DNA of 64,000 nt from Desmodus rotundus (taxonomy: Eukaryota; Chordata; Mammalia; Chiroptera; Phyllostomidae), in the NCBI RefSeq assembly GCF_022682495.2, contig NC_071398.1, positions 13,956,934-14,020,933 on the forward strand. The letters are read 5' to 3'. The notes beneath the pieces were generated by a model. The model ran no database searches, had not been told where the DNA came from, and saw only the letters and a list, made by a program, of their open reading frames with translations. The position numbers were made by a program, and so were the translations under genes. Each line of letters starts with the position of its first letter. The stretch's first letter is position 1. Shown one piece after another: positions 22,209 to 34,643 of the stretch.

Positions 22209-23598
22209 AAAGTCCCCCCTTACAGATGGAAGAACAGGGGGAGGCCCCCAGGAGATGGCTTTCATCAGGGCCACGGCTAGCTGGGTTCGGGCCAAGCGCC
22301 GGGTCCGACAGGCTCTTGGCAGGCACCACCACCAGAAGCCTACCTCGCAGCAATGTGCCTGGCCCTGAACATATCAGGTCAGGTTCACAGGGTCCCTGGG
22401 GTCATGTCCATGGAACTGGAAGCCCTCCCTGCAGCCCAGAGGACCACGCAATTTCCCGGGAACCACACCTCCCAGGATGTCTCCCACTCCCGCAGAGGCA
22501 GAGTTCCAGGGAACAACTAGGGGCCTGGGGCCTGGATGGGGTGCAAGCCACGGTTCCGCGCCAGATGCAGCAGGTCCAGGGGGGCGTGACCTAGGTATGC
22601 GGTCGGGGTATCACATGGGGACTCAGGCCTACAACCCACCTGGGCTGATAAGAGCCTTGCTTTGGCTGAAACTCCCCCACCCTGCCCCAAGGGGGCAGAC
22701 TTTGACACAGCGGTGTCAACCCTCTAGTCTGTGCTGAATTGCCCAGGAAGGGAGTGTGACCGCTTCAACCTCAGTCCCACAGAGCTGGAATCCCCTTCTC
22801 TGTGAAAAAATGAGCGGGTGCCTGTCCTTGGTGTCTGCAAAGGGCATTCACCTAGGGTGAACCTGGGAACGGGCGAGCAGGACCAAGATCCATTGTAGGA
22901 GTCTGGAGAGGCAATGGGAGTGTCTGCTGCCAGGCCTCAGGCTCTCCCAGGGGCTATCTCGGGACACGGGCACTCTCTCTCACGTCGAGAGTGCCCACGC
23001 TGCCCCTTGATCTCCGCAGGACACTTGCATACTGCGATAAAGGCCCTCTGCCTCCAGGGAGCTCGGACACCTAGGGTTTGTGTGCAAGTCACTGGCAAAA
23101 GTTGCTGGAAACCCGCAGAAGCCTCAGTCCTATCCTCCCCAATGCGAAGAGCCCCCTGTTCGTCCATCCGTGAGGGGGTCCGCCCCTACGGATAAAATAA
23201 CAGGGGGGAGGCCCCCAGGAGATGGCTTTTGTCCCAGCCGCCAATGGCTGGTTTGGGGCCAGGATGCCGGGAGGGGCAGGCGCAGGGCAGGGCCGCAACA
23301 CAAACCTCCCTCCGGGCAAAGTACCCCACCCTTCAGATATCAGGACAGGTTCCCAGGGTCCCTTAGGTCGTGTCCGTGCAAATGGACACTCTCCCTGTCA
23401 CCCGGAAGACCGCGCTTTTTTCCCTGACGCACACTTTCACACAGGTCTGCCACGCCCGCAAAGGCAGAGTGCCCAGGGAAGAACTAGGTCCCGGGGCCCG
23501 CACGGGGTGCCGGCCACGGTTTCCCCCCAAGGGCAGCGGGCCCGGGGGGTCTGGACCCAGGCCCAAGGCCGGATTCTCCCGTGGGGAGTCAGGCCAGG

Positions 23599-23614
23599 GC
23601 TCCCCCTGGTGGCT
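23599..23614 (-). promoter_or_regulatory. CTCF-type motif in edge monomer
   Basis: The minus strand reads AGCCACCAGGGGGAGC, 13 of 14 positions of the CTCF core. In the homogeneous array the same place reads 'gccccgcctgggaggctaag' and no longer fits. Confidence 0.55.
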
Positions 23615-24118
23615 AAAAGTTTAGCTATGGGAGACACTTCGCCACCCTGCCCCGAGGCTGCTCACTTGGACCCGGCAGCTTCAACTCAGTTAAATCTGTG
23701 CTAAACTACTTAATAAGGGAGAGTGACCACTTCAACCTCGGTCTCCCAGAACTCCAAAGCCTTTCTCTATGAAGGAATCGGAGAACTCCTATCCTTGGTG
23801 TCCGCAAAGGGAATTCAGCTGCGGGGAACCTGGGCCCTGGGGGACAGGATCAGGCCCCATGGCAGGAGCCCAGGGATGCTACAGCAGCCACTGTGTCCAG
23901 GCCCCGAGATTACCCGGGGACTCCCTCGGGGCCCAGGCGCCCTGTCTCTCCTGGAGAGTGCCCTCGGGTTCCCTTGACCCCGCAGGACCCCTGAATCTCT
24001 GGATAGGCGGGCCTCGGCCTCAAAGGGGCTTGGAGCCCTGGGACCGGGGTGCTACTCACGGGCCTAAGTTGCGGCAAACCCGCAGACTCCTCCGTGCCGT
24101 CCTCCCCAGTGCGAAGAT

Positions 24119-24174
24119 CCCCCTGTTCTTCCATCCGTAAGGGGGACCCCCCTTACGGATGGAAGAACAGGGGG
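24119..24174. other. Perfect boundary palindrome
   Basis: Two 27-bp arms (24,119-24,145 and 24,148-24,174) are exact reverse complements with a 2-base spacer. The core word is TTCTTCCATCCGTAA and its complement, flanked by C5 and G5 runs. Confidence 0.95.
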
Positions 24175-24565
24175 GAGGCCCCCAGGAGATGGCTTTGGTC
24201 CGAACCTCCGCTGGCTGGTTTCGTGCCAGGATGCGGGGCGGGGCAGGCGCAGGGCAGGGCCGCAACACCAGCCTCCCTCGGGGCAAAGTACCCCACCCTT
24301 GAGATATCAGGACAGGTTCCCAAGGTCCCTTAGGTCCTGTCCGTGCAAATGGACACTCTCCCTGTCACACGGAGGACGGCGGTTTTTTCCCTGACCCACA
24401 CTTTCAAGCAGGTCTGCCACGCCCGCAAAGGCAGAGTGCCCAGGGAAGAACTAGGTCCCGGGGCCCGCACGGGGTGCCGGCCACGGGTCCCCCCCAAGGG
24501 CAGCAGGCCCAGGGGGTCGGGACCCAGGCCCACGGACGGATTCTCCCGTTGGGAGTCAGGCCAGG

Positions 24566-24581
24566 GCTCCCCCTGGTGGCT
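24566..24581 (-). promoter_or_regulatory. CTCF-type motif in edge monomer
   Basis: Same AGCCACCAGGGGGAGC minus-strand site as at 23,599-23,614, in the next, duplicated monomer. Confidence 0.55.
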
Positions 24582-24898
24582 AAAAGTTTAGCTATGGGAG
24601 ACACTTTGCCACCATGTCCAGAGGCTGCTCACTTGGACCCGGCACCTTCAACTCAGTAAAATCTGTGCTAAACCACTTAATAAGGGAGAGTGCCCTTTAA
24701 GGGGGGTCAGTGCCCACGCCGTCCCCTGACCCCCGCAGGACGCCTACATCCCGCCATAAGCGGCCCACCTCCTCCATGGAGCTGGGACACATGGGGCCGG
24801 GGTGCAGAAACTGGCCTACGTGGCGGCAAACCCGCAGACCCCTCCGTCCCTTCCCCACCACTGCGAAGATCCCCATGTTCTTCCATCCGTAAAGGGGT

Positions 24899-26803
24899 CC
24901 CCCTTTACGGATGGAAGAACAGGGGGGAGGCGCCCAGGAGATGGCTTTTGTCCGAGCCGCGGCTGGGTGGTTTTCGGGCCAAGAGGCGGGGCCGCGCAGG
25001 CGCAGGCAGGCCCCCCCACCACCAGCATCCCTCCGGGCAACGTGCCCCCCCCCCCCTTGAGATATCAGGCCAGGTTCACAGGGTCCCTGGGCTGGTGTCA
25101 GAGTTAACGGAAGCCCTCCCTGCCACCCAGAGGACGGCGCGTTTTCCCGTGGACGACACTTCCCAGCAGCTCTCCCACCCCCTAAGAGGCAGAGTGCCAG
25201 GGAAGAACTAGGGACCAGGGGCCGGGAAGAGGGGCCGGCCACGGTTCCGCGCCAGGTGGCGGGAGTCCAGGCGGGCGGGCGGGACCCTCCACCAAGGACC
25301 GGTTCTCCCTTGGGGAGTCTGCCCTGTGCCCCGCCTGGGAGGCTAAGAGCCTGGCTTCGCCTGCAACGCCCCCACCCTGCCACAAGGCGGCAGGCTTGGA
25401 CCCAGCCGCTTCAACCCTCCAGTCTGTGCAGAACCACCCAAAAATGGAGTGTGGCCGCTGCGACCTCAGTCCCCCAGAGCTCGAAGCCCCACCTCTGTGA
25501 GGGAATCGGCGGCCTCCTGTCCTTGGCGTCCGCAAAAGGCATTCACCTGCGGTGAACCTGGGCCTCGGGAGAGCAGGGCCAGGCCCAATGGTAGGAGCCC
25601 GGGGAGGCAATGGCAGCCTCTGCGGCCAGGCCTCAGGCTCTCCCCGGGGCTGTCTCGGGGCACGGGCACCCTCTCTCGCCTAGAGAGTGCCCACGCCGTC
25701 CCTTGACCCCAGCGAGACACCTGCTTCCCGTGATAAGAGGCCCCCTGCCTCCATGGAGCTTGGAACTCTGGGGCCGGGCTGCGGGTCACTGGGCTAAGTG
25801 GCTGGAAACGCGCAGACCCCTCCGTCCCGACCGCCCAACTGTGAAGGACAGGGGGGAGGCCCCCAGGAGATGGCATTTGTCAGAGCCGCAGCTGGCCGGT
25901 TTCGGGCCGAGACGCGGGACCCGGCAGGTAGAGGGCAGGCAGCCCCACCAGAAGCCTCCCTCGGGGCAACGGGCCCCACCCTGGACATCTCAGGCCTGCT
26001 TCACAGAGTCCCTGGGGTCCTGTCCGTGGAACTGGAAGCTCTCCCCGCCACCCAGAGGTCCGTTCCTTTGCCCGTGGACCACACTTGCCGGCGCGTCTCC
26101 CACCCCGGCAGAGGCAGAGTGCCAAGGAAGAACTAGGGACCCGGGGCCTCGATGAGGGGCGGGCCAGGGTTCCGCGCCTGGTGGGCAGGGGCCCGGGCGG
26201 GCCCCACCACCCATGCCCAGGGACCCCGTCTCCCGGGGGGACTCGGGCCTGAGACCTGCCTGGGGGGGCTGAGAGTCTTTCTTGGCTCCAACGGCCCCAC
26301 CCTGCCCCGAGGCGGCAAACGTGCACCCAGACGCTTCTACTCTCTAAAGTCTGGGCTGGACTTGGCGAGAAGGGACTGTGTCCGCTGGGACCCGGGTCCC
26401 ACAGAGCTCGAACCCCCCTCCCCGTGAAGGCATCCGCGGCCTGTGGTCCTTGGTGTCCGCAAAAGGCATTCACCTGCGGAGAACCTGGGCCCAGGTGAGC
26501 GGGACCAGGCCCCACGGCAGGAGCCTAGGGAGGCCCCTGGAGCCACGGGGGCCAGGGCTGGGCATTTTCCCGGGTGCTCTCTCGGGTCCCGGGTGCCCTC
26601 TCTCGCCCGGGGAGTGCCCACGCCGTCCCTTGACCCCCGCAGGACGCCCGCATCCCGCCATAAGCGGCCCACCTCCTCCACGGAGCACGGACACAGGGGG
26701 CCGGGGTGCGAGCAACTGGCCTACGTGGCGGCAAACCCGCAGACCCCTCCGTCCCGTCCCCGCCACTGCGAAGATCCCCCTGTTCTTCCATCCGTAAAGG
26801 GGT
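24899..26803 (+). repeat. Array 1 unit 1, diverged edge copy
   Basis: It differs from the other units by many substitutions. It lacks the B-type palindrome near 25,845, where 'ctgtgaag' is joined to 'gacaggggggaggc'. Its A palindrome (24,871-24,926) has one mismatch. Its poly-C run is 12, and its G-tract has only three clean runs. This is typical of an array edge escaping homogenisation. Confidence 0.9.
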
Positions 26804-26831
26804 CCCCCTTTACGGATGGAAGAACAGGGGG
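26776..26831. other. A-type boundary palindrome (representative)
   Basis: 27-bp arms with a 2-base spacer, exact complements. Relative to B, the left arm has TGTTC (B: TGCTC) and GTAAAGGGG (B: GTAAGGGG), and the right arm carries the matching complements. It is present at every A boundary from unit 2 on. Confidence 0.95.
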
Positions 26832-26898
26832 GAGGCGCCCAGGAGATGGCTTTTGTCCGAGCCGCGGCTGGGTGGTTTTCGGGCCAAGAGGCGGGGCC

Positions 26899-26909
26899 GC
26901 GCAGGCGCA
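26899..26909 (+). promoter_or_regulatory. NRF1-like site of the A monomer (representative)
   Basis: GCGCAGGCGCA differs by one base from the palindromic NRF1 core GCGCATGCGCA. It repeats in every A monomer and is absent from B ('gacgcgggacccggcaggta'). Confidence 0.45.
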
Positions 26910-27179
26910 GGCAGGCCCCCCCACCACCAGCATCCCTCCGGGCAACGTGCCCCCCCCCACCCCTTGAGATATCAGGCCAGGTTCACAGGGTCCCTGGGCT
27001 GGTGTCAGAGTTAACGGAAGCCCTCCCTGCCATCCAGAGGACCGTGCGTTTTCCCGTGGACCACACTTCCCAGCAGCTCTCCCACCCCCGCAGAGGCAGA
27101 GTGCCAGGGAAGAACTAGGGACCTGGGGCCGGGAAGAGGGGCCGGCCCCGGTTCCGCGCCAGGTGGAGCGGGTCCCGGC

Positions 27180-27194
27180 GGGCGGGTGGGCGGG
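27180..27194 (+). other. G-quadruplex motif of the A monomer (representative)
   Basis: GGGCGGGTGGGCGGG has four G3 runs with one-base loops. It recurs in each A monomer of units 2-9 (for example 29,141-29,155). The B monomer has no equivalent; its matching stretch is a broken G/C mix. Confidence 0.85.
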
Positions 27195-27760
27195 ACCCTC
27201 GTCCACGGACCGGTCCTCCCGTGGGGAGTCTGGCCCGTGCCCCGCCTGGGAGGCTAAGAGCCTTGCTTCGCCTGCAACGCCCCCACCCTGCCACAAGGCG
27301 GCAGACTTGGACCCAGCCGCTTCAACCCTCCAGTCTGTGCAGAACCACCCAAAAATGGAGTGTGACCGCTGCGACCTCAGTCCCCCAGAGCTCGAAGCCC
27401 CACCTCTGTGAGGGAATCGGCGGCCTCCTGTCCTTGGCGTCCGCAAAAGGCATTCACCTGCGGTGAACCAGGGCCTCGGGAGAGCAGGGCCAGGCCCCAT
27501 GGTAGGAGCCCGGGGGAGGCAACGGCAGCCTCTGCGGCCAGGCCTCGGGCTCTCGCCGGGGCTCTCTCGGGGCGCGGGCACCCTCTCTCGCCTAGAGAGT
27601 GCCCACGCCGTCCCTTGACCCCAGCGAGACACCTGCTTCCCGTGACAAGAGGCCCCCTGCCTCCATGGAGCTTGGAACTCTGGGGCCGGGCTGCGGGTCA
27701 CTGGGCTAAGTGGCTGGAAACGCGCAGACCCCTCCGTCCCGACCGCCCCACTGCGAAGAT

Positions 27761-27816
27761 CCCCCTGCTCTTCCATCCGTAAGGGGGTCGCCCCTTACGG
27801 ATGGAAGAGCAGGGGG
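27761..27816. other. B-type boundary palindrome (representative)
   Basis: 26-bp arms with a 4-base spacer (gtcg), exact complements. Present at every B boundary from unit 2 on; deleted in unit 1. Confidence 0.95.
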
Positions 27817-28763
27817 GAGGCCCCCAGGAGATGGCATTTGTCAGAGCCGCAGCTGGCCGGTTTCGGGCCGAGACGCGGGACCCGGCAGGTAGAGGGCAGG
27901 CAGCCCCACCAGAAGCCTCCCTCGGGGCAACGGGCCCCACCCTGGACATCTCAGGCCTGCTTCACAGAGTCCCTGGGGTCCTGTCCGTGGAACTGGAAGC
28001 TCTCCCCGCCACCCAGAGGTCCGTTCCTTTGCCCGTGGACCACACTTGCCGGCGCGTCTCCCACCCCGGCAGAGGCAGAGTGCCAAGGAAGAACTAGGGA
28101 CCCGGGGCCTCGATGAGGGGCGGGCCAGGGTTCCGCGCCTGGTGGGCAGGGGCCCGGGCGGGCCCCACCCACGCCCAGGGACCCCGTCTCCCGGGGGGAC
28201 TCGGGCCTGAGACCTGCCTGGGGGGGGGCTGAGAGTCTTTCTTGGCTCAAACGGCCCCACCCTGCCCCGAGGCGGCAAACGTGCACCCAGACGCTTCTAC
28301 TCTCTAAAGTCTGGGCTGGACTTGGCGAGAAGGGACTGTGTCCGCTGGGACCCGGGTCCCACAGAGCTCGAACCCCCCTCCCCGTGAAGGCATCCGCGGC
28401 CTGTGGTCCTTGGTGTCCGCAAAAGGCATTCACCTGCGGAGAACCTGGGCCCAGGTGAGCGGGACCAGGCCCCACGGCAGGAGCCTAGGGAGGCCCCTGG
28501 AGCCACGGGGGCCAGGGCTGGGCATTTTCCCGGGTGCTCTCTCGGGTCCCGGGTGCCCTCTCTCGCCCGGGGAGTGCCCACGCCGTCCCTTGACCCCCGC
28601 AGGACGCCCGCATCCCGCCATAAGCGGCCCACCTCCTCCACGGAGCACGGACACAGGGGGCCGGGGTGCGAGCAACTGGCCTACGTGGCGGCAAACCCGC
28701 AGACCCCTCCGTCCCGTCCCCGCCACTGCGAAGATCCCCCTGTTCTTCCATCCGTAAAGGGGT

Positions 28764-30724
28764 CCCCCTTTACGGATGGAAGAACAGGGGGGAGGCGCCC
28801 AGGAGATGGCTTTTGTCCGAGCCGCGGCTGGGTGGTTTTCGGGCCAAGAGGCGGGGCCGCGCAGGCGCAGGCAGGCCCCCCCACCACCAGCATCCCTCCG
28901 GGCAACGTGCCCCCCCCCCCCCCCTTGAGATATCAGGCCAGGTTCACAGGGTCCCTGGGCTGGTGTCAGAGTTAACGGAAGCCCTCCCTGCCATCCAGAG
29001 GACCGTGCGTTTTCCCGTGGACCACACTTCCCAGCAGCTCTCCCACCCCCGCAGAGGCAGAGTGCCAGGGAAGAACTAGGGACCTGGGGCCGGGAAGAGG
29101 GGCCGGCCCCGGTTCCGCGCCAGGTGGAGCGGGTCCCGGCGGGCGGGTGGGCGGGACCCTCGTCCACGGACCGGTCCTCCCGTGGGGAGTCTGGCCCGTG
29201 CCCCGCCTGGGAGGCTAAGAGCCTTGCTTCGCCTGCAACGCCCCCACCCTGCCACAAGGCGGCAGACTTGGACCCAGCCGCTTCAACCCTCCAGTCTGTG
29301 CAGAACCACCCAAAAATGGAGTGTGACCGCTGCGACCTCAGTCCCCCAGAGCTCGAAGCCCCACCTCTGTGAGGGAATCGGCGGCCTCCTGTCCTTGGCG
29401 TCCGCAAAAGGCATTCACCTGCGGTGAACCAGGGCCTCGGGAGAGCAGGGCCAGGCCCCATGGTAGGAGCCCGGGGGAGGCAACGGCAGCCTCTGCGGCC
29501 AGGCCTCGGGCTCTCGCCGGGGCTCTCTCGGGGCGCGGGCACCCTCTCTCGCCTAGAGAGTGCCCACGCCGTCCCTTGACCCCAGCGAGACACCTGCTTC
29601 CCGTGACAAGAGGCCCCCTGCCTCCATGGAGCTTGGAACTCTGGGGCCGGGCTGCGGGTCACTGGGCTAAGTGGCTGGAAACGCGCAGACCCCTCCGTCC
29701 CGACCGCCCCACTGCGAAGATCCCCCTGCTCTTCCATCCGTAAGGGGGTCGCCCCTTACGGATGGAAGAGCAGGGGGGAGGCCCCCAGGAGATGGCATTT
29801 GTCAGAGCCGCAGCTGGCCGGTTTCGGGCCGAGACGCGGGACCCGGCAGGTAGAGGGCAGGCAGCCCCACCAGAAGCCTCCCTCGGGGCAACGGGCCCCA
29901 CCCTGGACATCTCAGGCCTGCTTCACAGAGTCCCTGGGGTCCTGTCCGTGGAACTGGAAGCTCTCCCCGCCACCCAGAGGTCCGTTCCTTTGCCCGTGGA
30001 CCACACTTGCCGGCGCGTCTCCCACCCCGGCAGAGGCAGAGTGCCAAGGAAGAACTAGGGACCCGGGGCCTCGATGAGGGGCGGGCCAGGGTTCCGCGCC
30101 TGGTGGGCAGGGGCCCGGGCGGGCCCCACCCACGCCCAGGGACCCCGTCTCCCGGGGGGACTCGGGCCTGAGACCTGCCTGGGGGGGGGCTGAGAGTCTT
30201 TCTTGGCTCAAACGGCCCCACCCTGCCCCGAGGCGGCAAACGTGCACCCAGACGCTTCTACTCTCTAAAGTCTGGGCTGGACTTGGCGAGAAGGGACTGT
30301 GTCCGCTGGGACCCGGGTCCCACAGAGCTCGAACCCCCCTCCCCGTGAAGGCATCCGCGGCCTGTGGTCCTTGGTGTCCGCAAAAGGCATTCACCTGCGG
30401 AGAACCTGGGCCCAGGTGAGCGGGACCAGGCCCCACGGCAGGAGCCTAGGGAGGCCCCTGGAGCCACGGGGGCCAGGGCTGGGCATTTTCCCGGGTGCTC
30501 TCTCGGGTCCCGGGTGCCCTCTCTCGCCCGGGGAGTGCCCACGCCGTCCCTTGACCCCCGCAGGACGCCCGCATCCCGCCATAAGCGGCCCACCTCCTCC
30601 ACGGAGCACGGACACAGGGGGCCGGGGTGCGAGCAACTGGCCTACGTGGCGGCAAACCCGCAGACCCCTCCGTCCCGTCCCCGCCACTGCGAAGATCCCC
30701 CTGTTCTTCCATCCGTAAAGGGGT
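28764..30724 (+). repeat. Array 1 unit 3
   Basis: B palindrome arms 29,722-29,747 and 29,752-29,777. Poly-C run of 15. Confidence 0.95.
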
Positions 30725-32684
30725 CCCCCTTTACGGATGGAAGAACAGGGGGGAGGCGCCCAGGAGATGGCTTTTGTCCGAGCCGCGGCTGGGTGGTTTT
30801 CGGGCCAAGAGGCGGGGCCGCGCAGGCGCAGGCAGGCCCCCCCACCACCAGCATCCCTCCGGGCAACGTGCCCCCCCCCCCCCTTGAGATATCAGGCCAG
30901 GTTCACAGGGTCCCTGGGCTGGTGTCAGAGTTAACGGAAGCCCTCCCTGCCATCCAGAGGACCGTGCGTTTTCCCGTGGACCACACTTCCCAGCAGCTCT
31001 CCCACCCCCGCAGAGGCAGAGTGCCAGGGAAGAACTAGGGACCTGGGGCCGGGAAGAGGGGCCGGCCCCGGTTCCGCGCCAGGTGGAGCGGGTCCCGGCG
31101 GGCGGGTGGGCGGGACCCTCGTCCACGGACCGGTCCTCCCGTGGGGAGTCTGGCCCGTGCCCCGCCTGGGAGGCTAAGAGCCTTGCTTCGCCTGCAACGC
31201 CCCCACCCTGCCACAAGGCGGCAGACTTGGACCCAGCCGCTTCAACCCTCCAGTCTGTGCAGAACCACCCAAAAATGGAGTGTGACCGCTGCGACCTCAG
31301 TCCCCCAGAGCTCGAAGCCCCACCTCTGTGAGGGAATCGGCGGCCTCCTGTCCTTGGCGTCCGCAAAAGGCATTCACCTGCGGTGAACCAGGGCCTCGGG
31401 AGAGCAGGGCCAGGCCCCATGGTAGGAGCCCGGGGGAGGCAACGGCAGCCTCTGCGGCCAGGCCTCGGGCTCTCGCCGGGGCTCTCTCGGGGCGCGGGCA
31501 CCCTCTCTCGCCTAGAGAGTGCCCACGCCGTCCCTTGACCCCAGCGAGACACCTGCTTCCCGTGACAAGAGGCCCCCTGCCTCCATGGAGCTTGGAACTC
31601 TGGGGCCGGGCTGCGGGTCACTGGGCTAAGTGGCTGGAAACGCGCAGACCCCTCCGTCCCGACCGCCCCACTGCGAAGATCCCCCTGCTCTTCCATCCGT
31701 AAGGGGGTCGCCCCTTACGGATGGAAGAGCAGGGGGGAGGCCCCCAGGAGATGGCATTTGTCAGAGCCGCAGCTGGCCGGTTTCGGGCCGAGACGCGGGA
31801 CCCGGCAGGTAGAGGGCAGGCAGCCCCACCAGAAGCCTCCCTCGGGGCAACGGGCCCCACCCTGGACATCTCAGGCCTGCTTCACAGAGTCCCTGGGGTC
31901 CTGTCCGTGGAACTGGAAGCTCTCCCCGCCACCCAGAGGTCCGTTCCTTTGCCCGTGGACCACACTTGCCGGCGCGTCTCCCACCCCGGCAGAGGCAGAG
32001 TGCCAAGGAAGAACTAGGGACCCGGGGCCTCGATGAGGGGCGGGCCAGGGTTCCGCGCCTGGTGGGCAGGGGCCCGGGCGGGCCCCACCCACGCCCAGGG
32101 ACCCCGTCTCCCGGGGGGACTCGGGCCTGAGACCTGCCTGGGGGGGGGCTGAGAGTCTTTCTTGGCTCAAACGGCCCCACCCTGCCCCGAGGCGGCAAAC
32201 GTGCACCCAGACGCTTCTACTCTCTAAAGTCTGGGCTGGACTTGGCGAGAAGGGACTGTGTCCGCTGGGACCCGGGTCCCACAGAGCTCGAACCCCCCCT
32301 CCCCGTGAAGGCATCCGCGGCCTGTGGTCCTTGGTGTCCGCAAAAGGCATTCACCTGCGGAGAACCTGGGCCCAGGTGAGCGGGACCAGGCCCCACGGCA
32401 GGAGCCTAGGGAGGCCCCTGGAGCCACGGGGGCCAGGGCTGGGCATTTTCCCGGGTGCTCTCTCGGGTCCCGGGTGCCCTCTCTCGCCCGGGGAGTGCCC
32501 ACGCCGTCCCTTGACCCCCGCAGGACGCCCGCATCCCGCCATAAGCGGCCCACCTCCTCCACGGAGCACGGACACAGGGGGCCGGGGTGCGAGCAACTGG
32601 CCTACGTGGCGGCAAACCCGCAGACCCCTCCGTCCCGTCCCCGCCACTGCGAAGATCCCCCTGTTCTTCCATCCGTAAAGGGGT
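30725..32684 (+). repeat. Array 1 unit 4
   Basis: B palindrome arms 31,681-31,706 and 31,711-31,736. Poly-C run of 13, the shortest uninterrupted run among the homogeneous copies. One extra C in 'gaaccccccctcccc' near 32,292. Confidence 0.95.
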
Positions 32685-34643
32685 CCCCCTTTACGGATGG
32701 AAGAACAGGGGGGAGGCGCCCAGGAGATGGCTTTTGTCCGAGCCGCGGCTGGGTGGTTTTCGGGCCAAGAGGCGGGGCCGCGCAGGCGCAGGCAGGCCCC
32801 CCCACCACCAGCATCCCTCCGGGCAACGTGCCCCCCCCCCCCCCTTGAGATATCAGGCCAGGTTCACAGGGTCCCTGGGCTGGTGTCAGAGTTAACGGAA
32901 GCCCTCCCTGCCATCCAGAGGACCGTGCGTTTTCCCGTGGACCACACTTCCCAGCAGCTCTCCCACCCCCGCAGAGGCAGAGTGCCAGGGAAGAACTAGG
33001 GACCTGGGGCCGGGAAGAGGGGCCGGCCCCGGTTCCGCGCCAGGTGGAGCGGGTCCCGGCGGGCGGGTGGGCGGGACCCTCGTCCACGGACCGGTCCTCC
33101 CGTGGGGAGTCTGGCCCGTGCCCCGCCTGGGAGGCTAAGAGCCTTGCTTCGCCTGCAACGCCCCCACCCTGCCACAAGGCGGCAGACTTGGACCCAGCCG
33201 CTTCAACCCTCCAGTCTGTGCAGAACCACCCAAAAATGGAGTGTGACCGCTGCGACCTCAGTCCCCCAGAGCTCGAAGCCCCACCTCTGTGAGGGAATCG
33301 GCGGCCTCCTGTCCTTGGCGTCCGCAAAAGGCATTCACCTGCGGTGAACCAGGGCCTCGGGAGAGCAGGGCCAGGCCCCATGGTAGGAGCCCGGGGGAGG
33401 CAACGGCAGCCTCTGCGGCCAGGCCTCGGGCTCTCGCCGGGGCTCTCTCGGGGCGCGGGCACCCTCTCTCGCCTAGAGAGTGCCCACGCCGTCCCTTGAC
33501 CCCAGCGAGACACCTGCTTCCCGTGACAAGAGGCCCCCTGCCTCCATGGAGCTTGGAACTCTGGGGCCGGGCTGCGGGTCACTGGGCTAAGTGGCTGGAA
33601 ACGCGCAGACCCCTCCGTCCCGACCGCCCCACTGCGAAGATCCCCCTGCTCTTCCATCCGTAAGGGGGTCGCCCCTTACGGATGGAAGAGCAGGGGGGAG
33701 GCCCCCAGGAGATGGCATTTGTCAGAGCCGCAGCTGGCCGGTTTCGGGCCGAGACGCGGGACCCGGCAGGTAGAGGGCAGGCAGCCCCACCAGAAGCCTC
33801 CCTCGGGGCAACGGGCCCCACCCTGGACATCTCAGGCCTGCTTCACAGAGTCCCTGGGGTCCTGTCCGTGGAACTGGAAGCTCTCCCCGCCACCCAGAGG
33901 TCCGTTCCTTTGCCCGTGGACCACACTTGCCGGCGCGTCTCCCACCCCGGCAGAGGCAGAGTGCCAAGGAAGAACTAGGGACCCGGGGCCTCGATGAGGG
34001 GCGGGCCAGGGTTCCGCGCCTGGTGGGCAGGGGCCCGGGCGGGCCCCACCCACGCCCAGGGACCCCGTCTCCCGGGGGGACTCGGGCCTGAGACCTGCCT
34101 GGGGGGGGCTGAGAGTCTTTCTTGGCTCAAACGGCCCCACCCTGCCCCGAGGCGGCAAACGTGCACCCAGACGCTTCTACTCTCTAAAGTCTGGGCTGGA
34201 CTTGGCGAGAAGGGACTGTGTCCGCTGGGACCCGGGTCCCACAGAGCTCGAACCCCCCTCCCCGTGAAGGCATCCGCGGCCTGTGGTCCTTGGTGTCCGC
34301 AAAAGGCATTCACCTGCGGAGAACCTGGGCCCAGGTGAGCGGGACCAGGCCCCACGGCAGGAGCCTAGGGAGGCCCCTGGAGCCACGGGGGCCAGGGCTG
34401 GGCATTTTCCCGGGTGCTCTCTCGGGTCCCGGGTGCCCTCTCTCGCCCGGGGAGTGCCCACGCCGTCCCTTGACCCCCGCAGGACGCCCGCATCCCGCCA
34501 TAAGCGGCCCACCTCCTCCACGGAGCACGGACACAGGGGGCCGGGGTGCGAGCAACTGGCCTACGTGGCGGCAAACCCGCAGACCCCTCCGTCCCGTCCC
34601 CGCCACTGCGAAGATCCCCCTGTTCTTCCATCCGTAAAGGGGT
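32685..34643 (+). repeat. Array 1 unit 5
   Basis: B palindrome arms 33,642-33,667 and 33,672-33,697. Poly-C run of 14; the poly-G run near 34,100 is shorter than in its neighbours. Confidence 0.95.

Larger units (their letters stand above)
22209..24898 (+). repeat. Transitional satellite monomers
   Basis: Three diverged long-type monomers. The first runs 22,214 to about 23,165, the second about 23,190-24,146, and the third from 24,148 to the next boundary palindrome at 24,871-24,898; this last one is shortened to about 0.72 kb by an internal deletion near 24,690. The stretches 23,220-23,720 and 24,190-24,680 are strikingly similar, so they are a local duplication. Their near-full length suggests the long (about 950-980 bp) monomer is the ancestral form. 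Confidence 0.8.
26804..28763 (+). repeat. Array 1 unit 2
   Basis: A palindrome arms 26,776-26,802 and 26,805-26,831; B palindrome arms 27,761-27,786 and 27,791-27,816. The poly-C tract is broken by one A (nine C, A, four C). B has a small 'ccacccac' length difference from unit 1. Confidence 0.95.

Noticed and set aside
18463..24898. Processed pseudogene at the array edge
   Set aside because: All unexplained text there aligns with satellite monomers in one orientation or the other, or with LTRs.
26836..26852. CTCF-like 'cccaggagatggc' in every monomer
   Set aside because: It misses the CTCF core at the fifth position and lacks the G-rich centre. Too weak to call, unlike the five sites listed.
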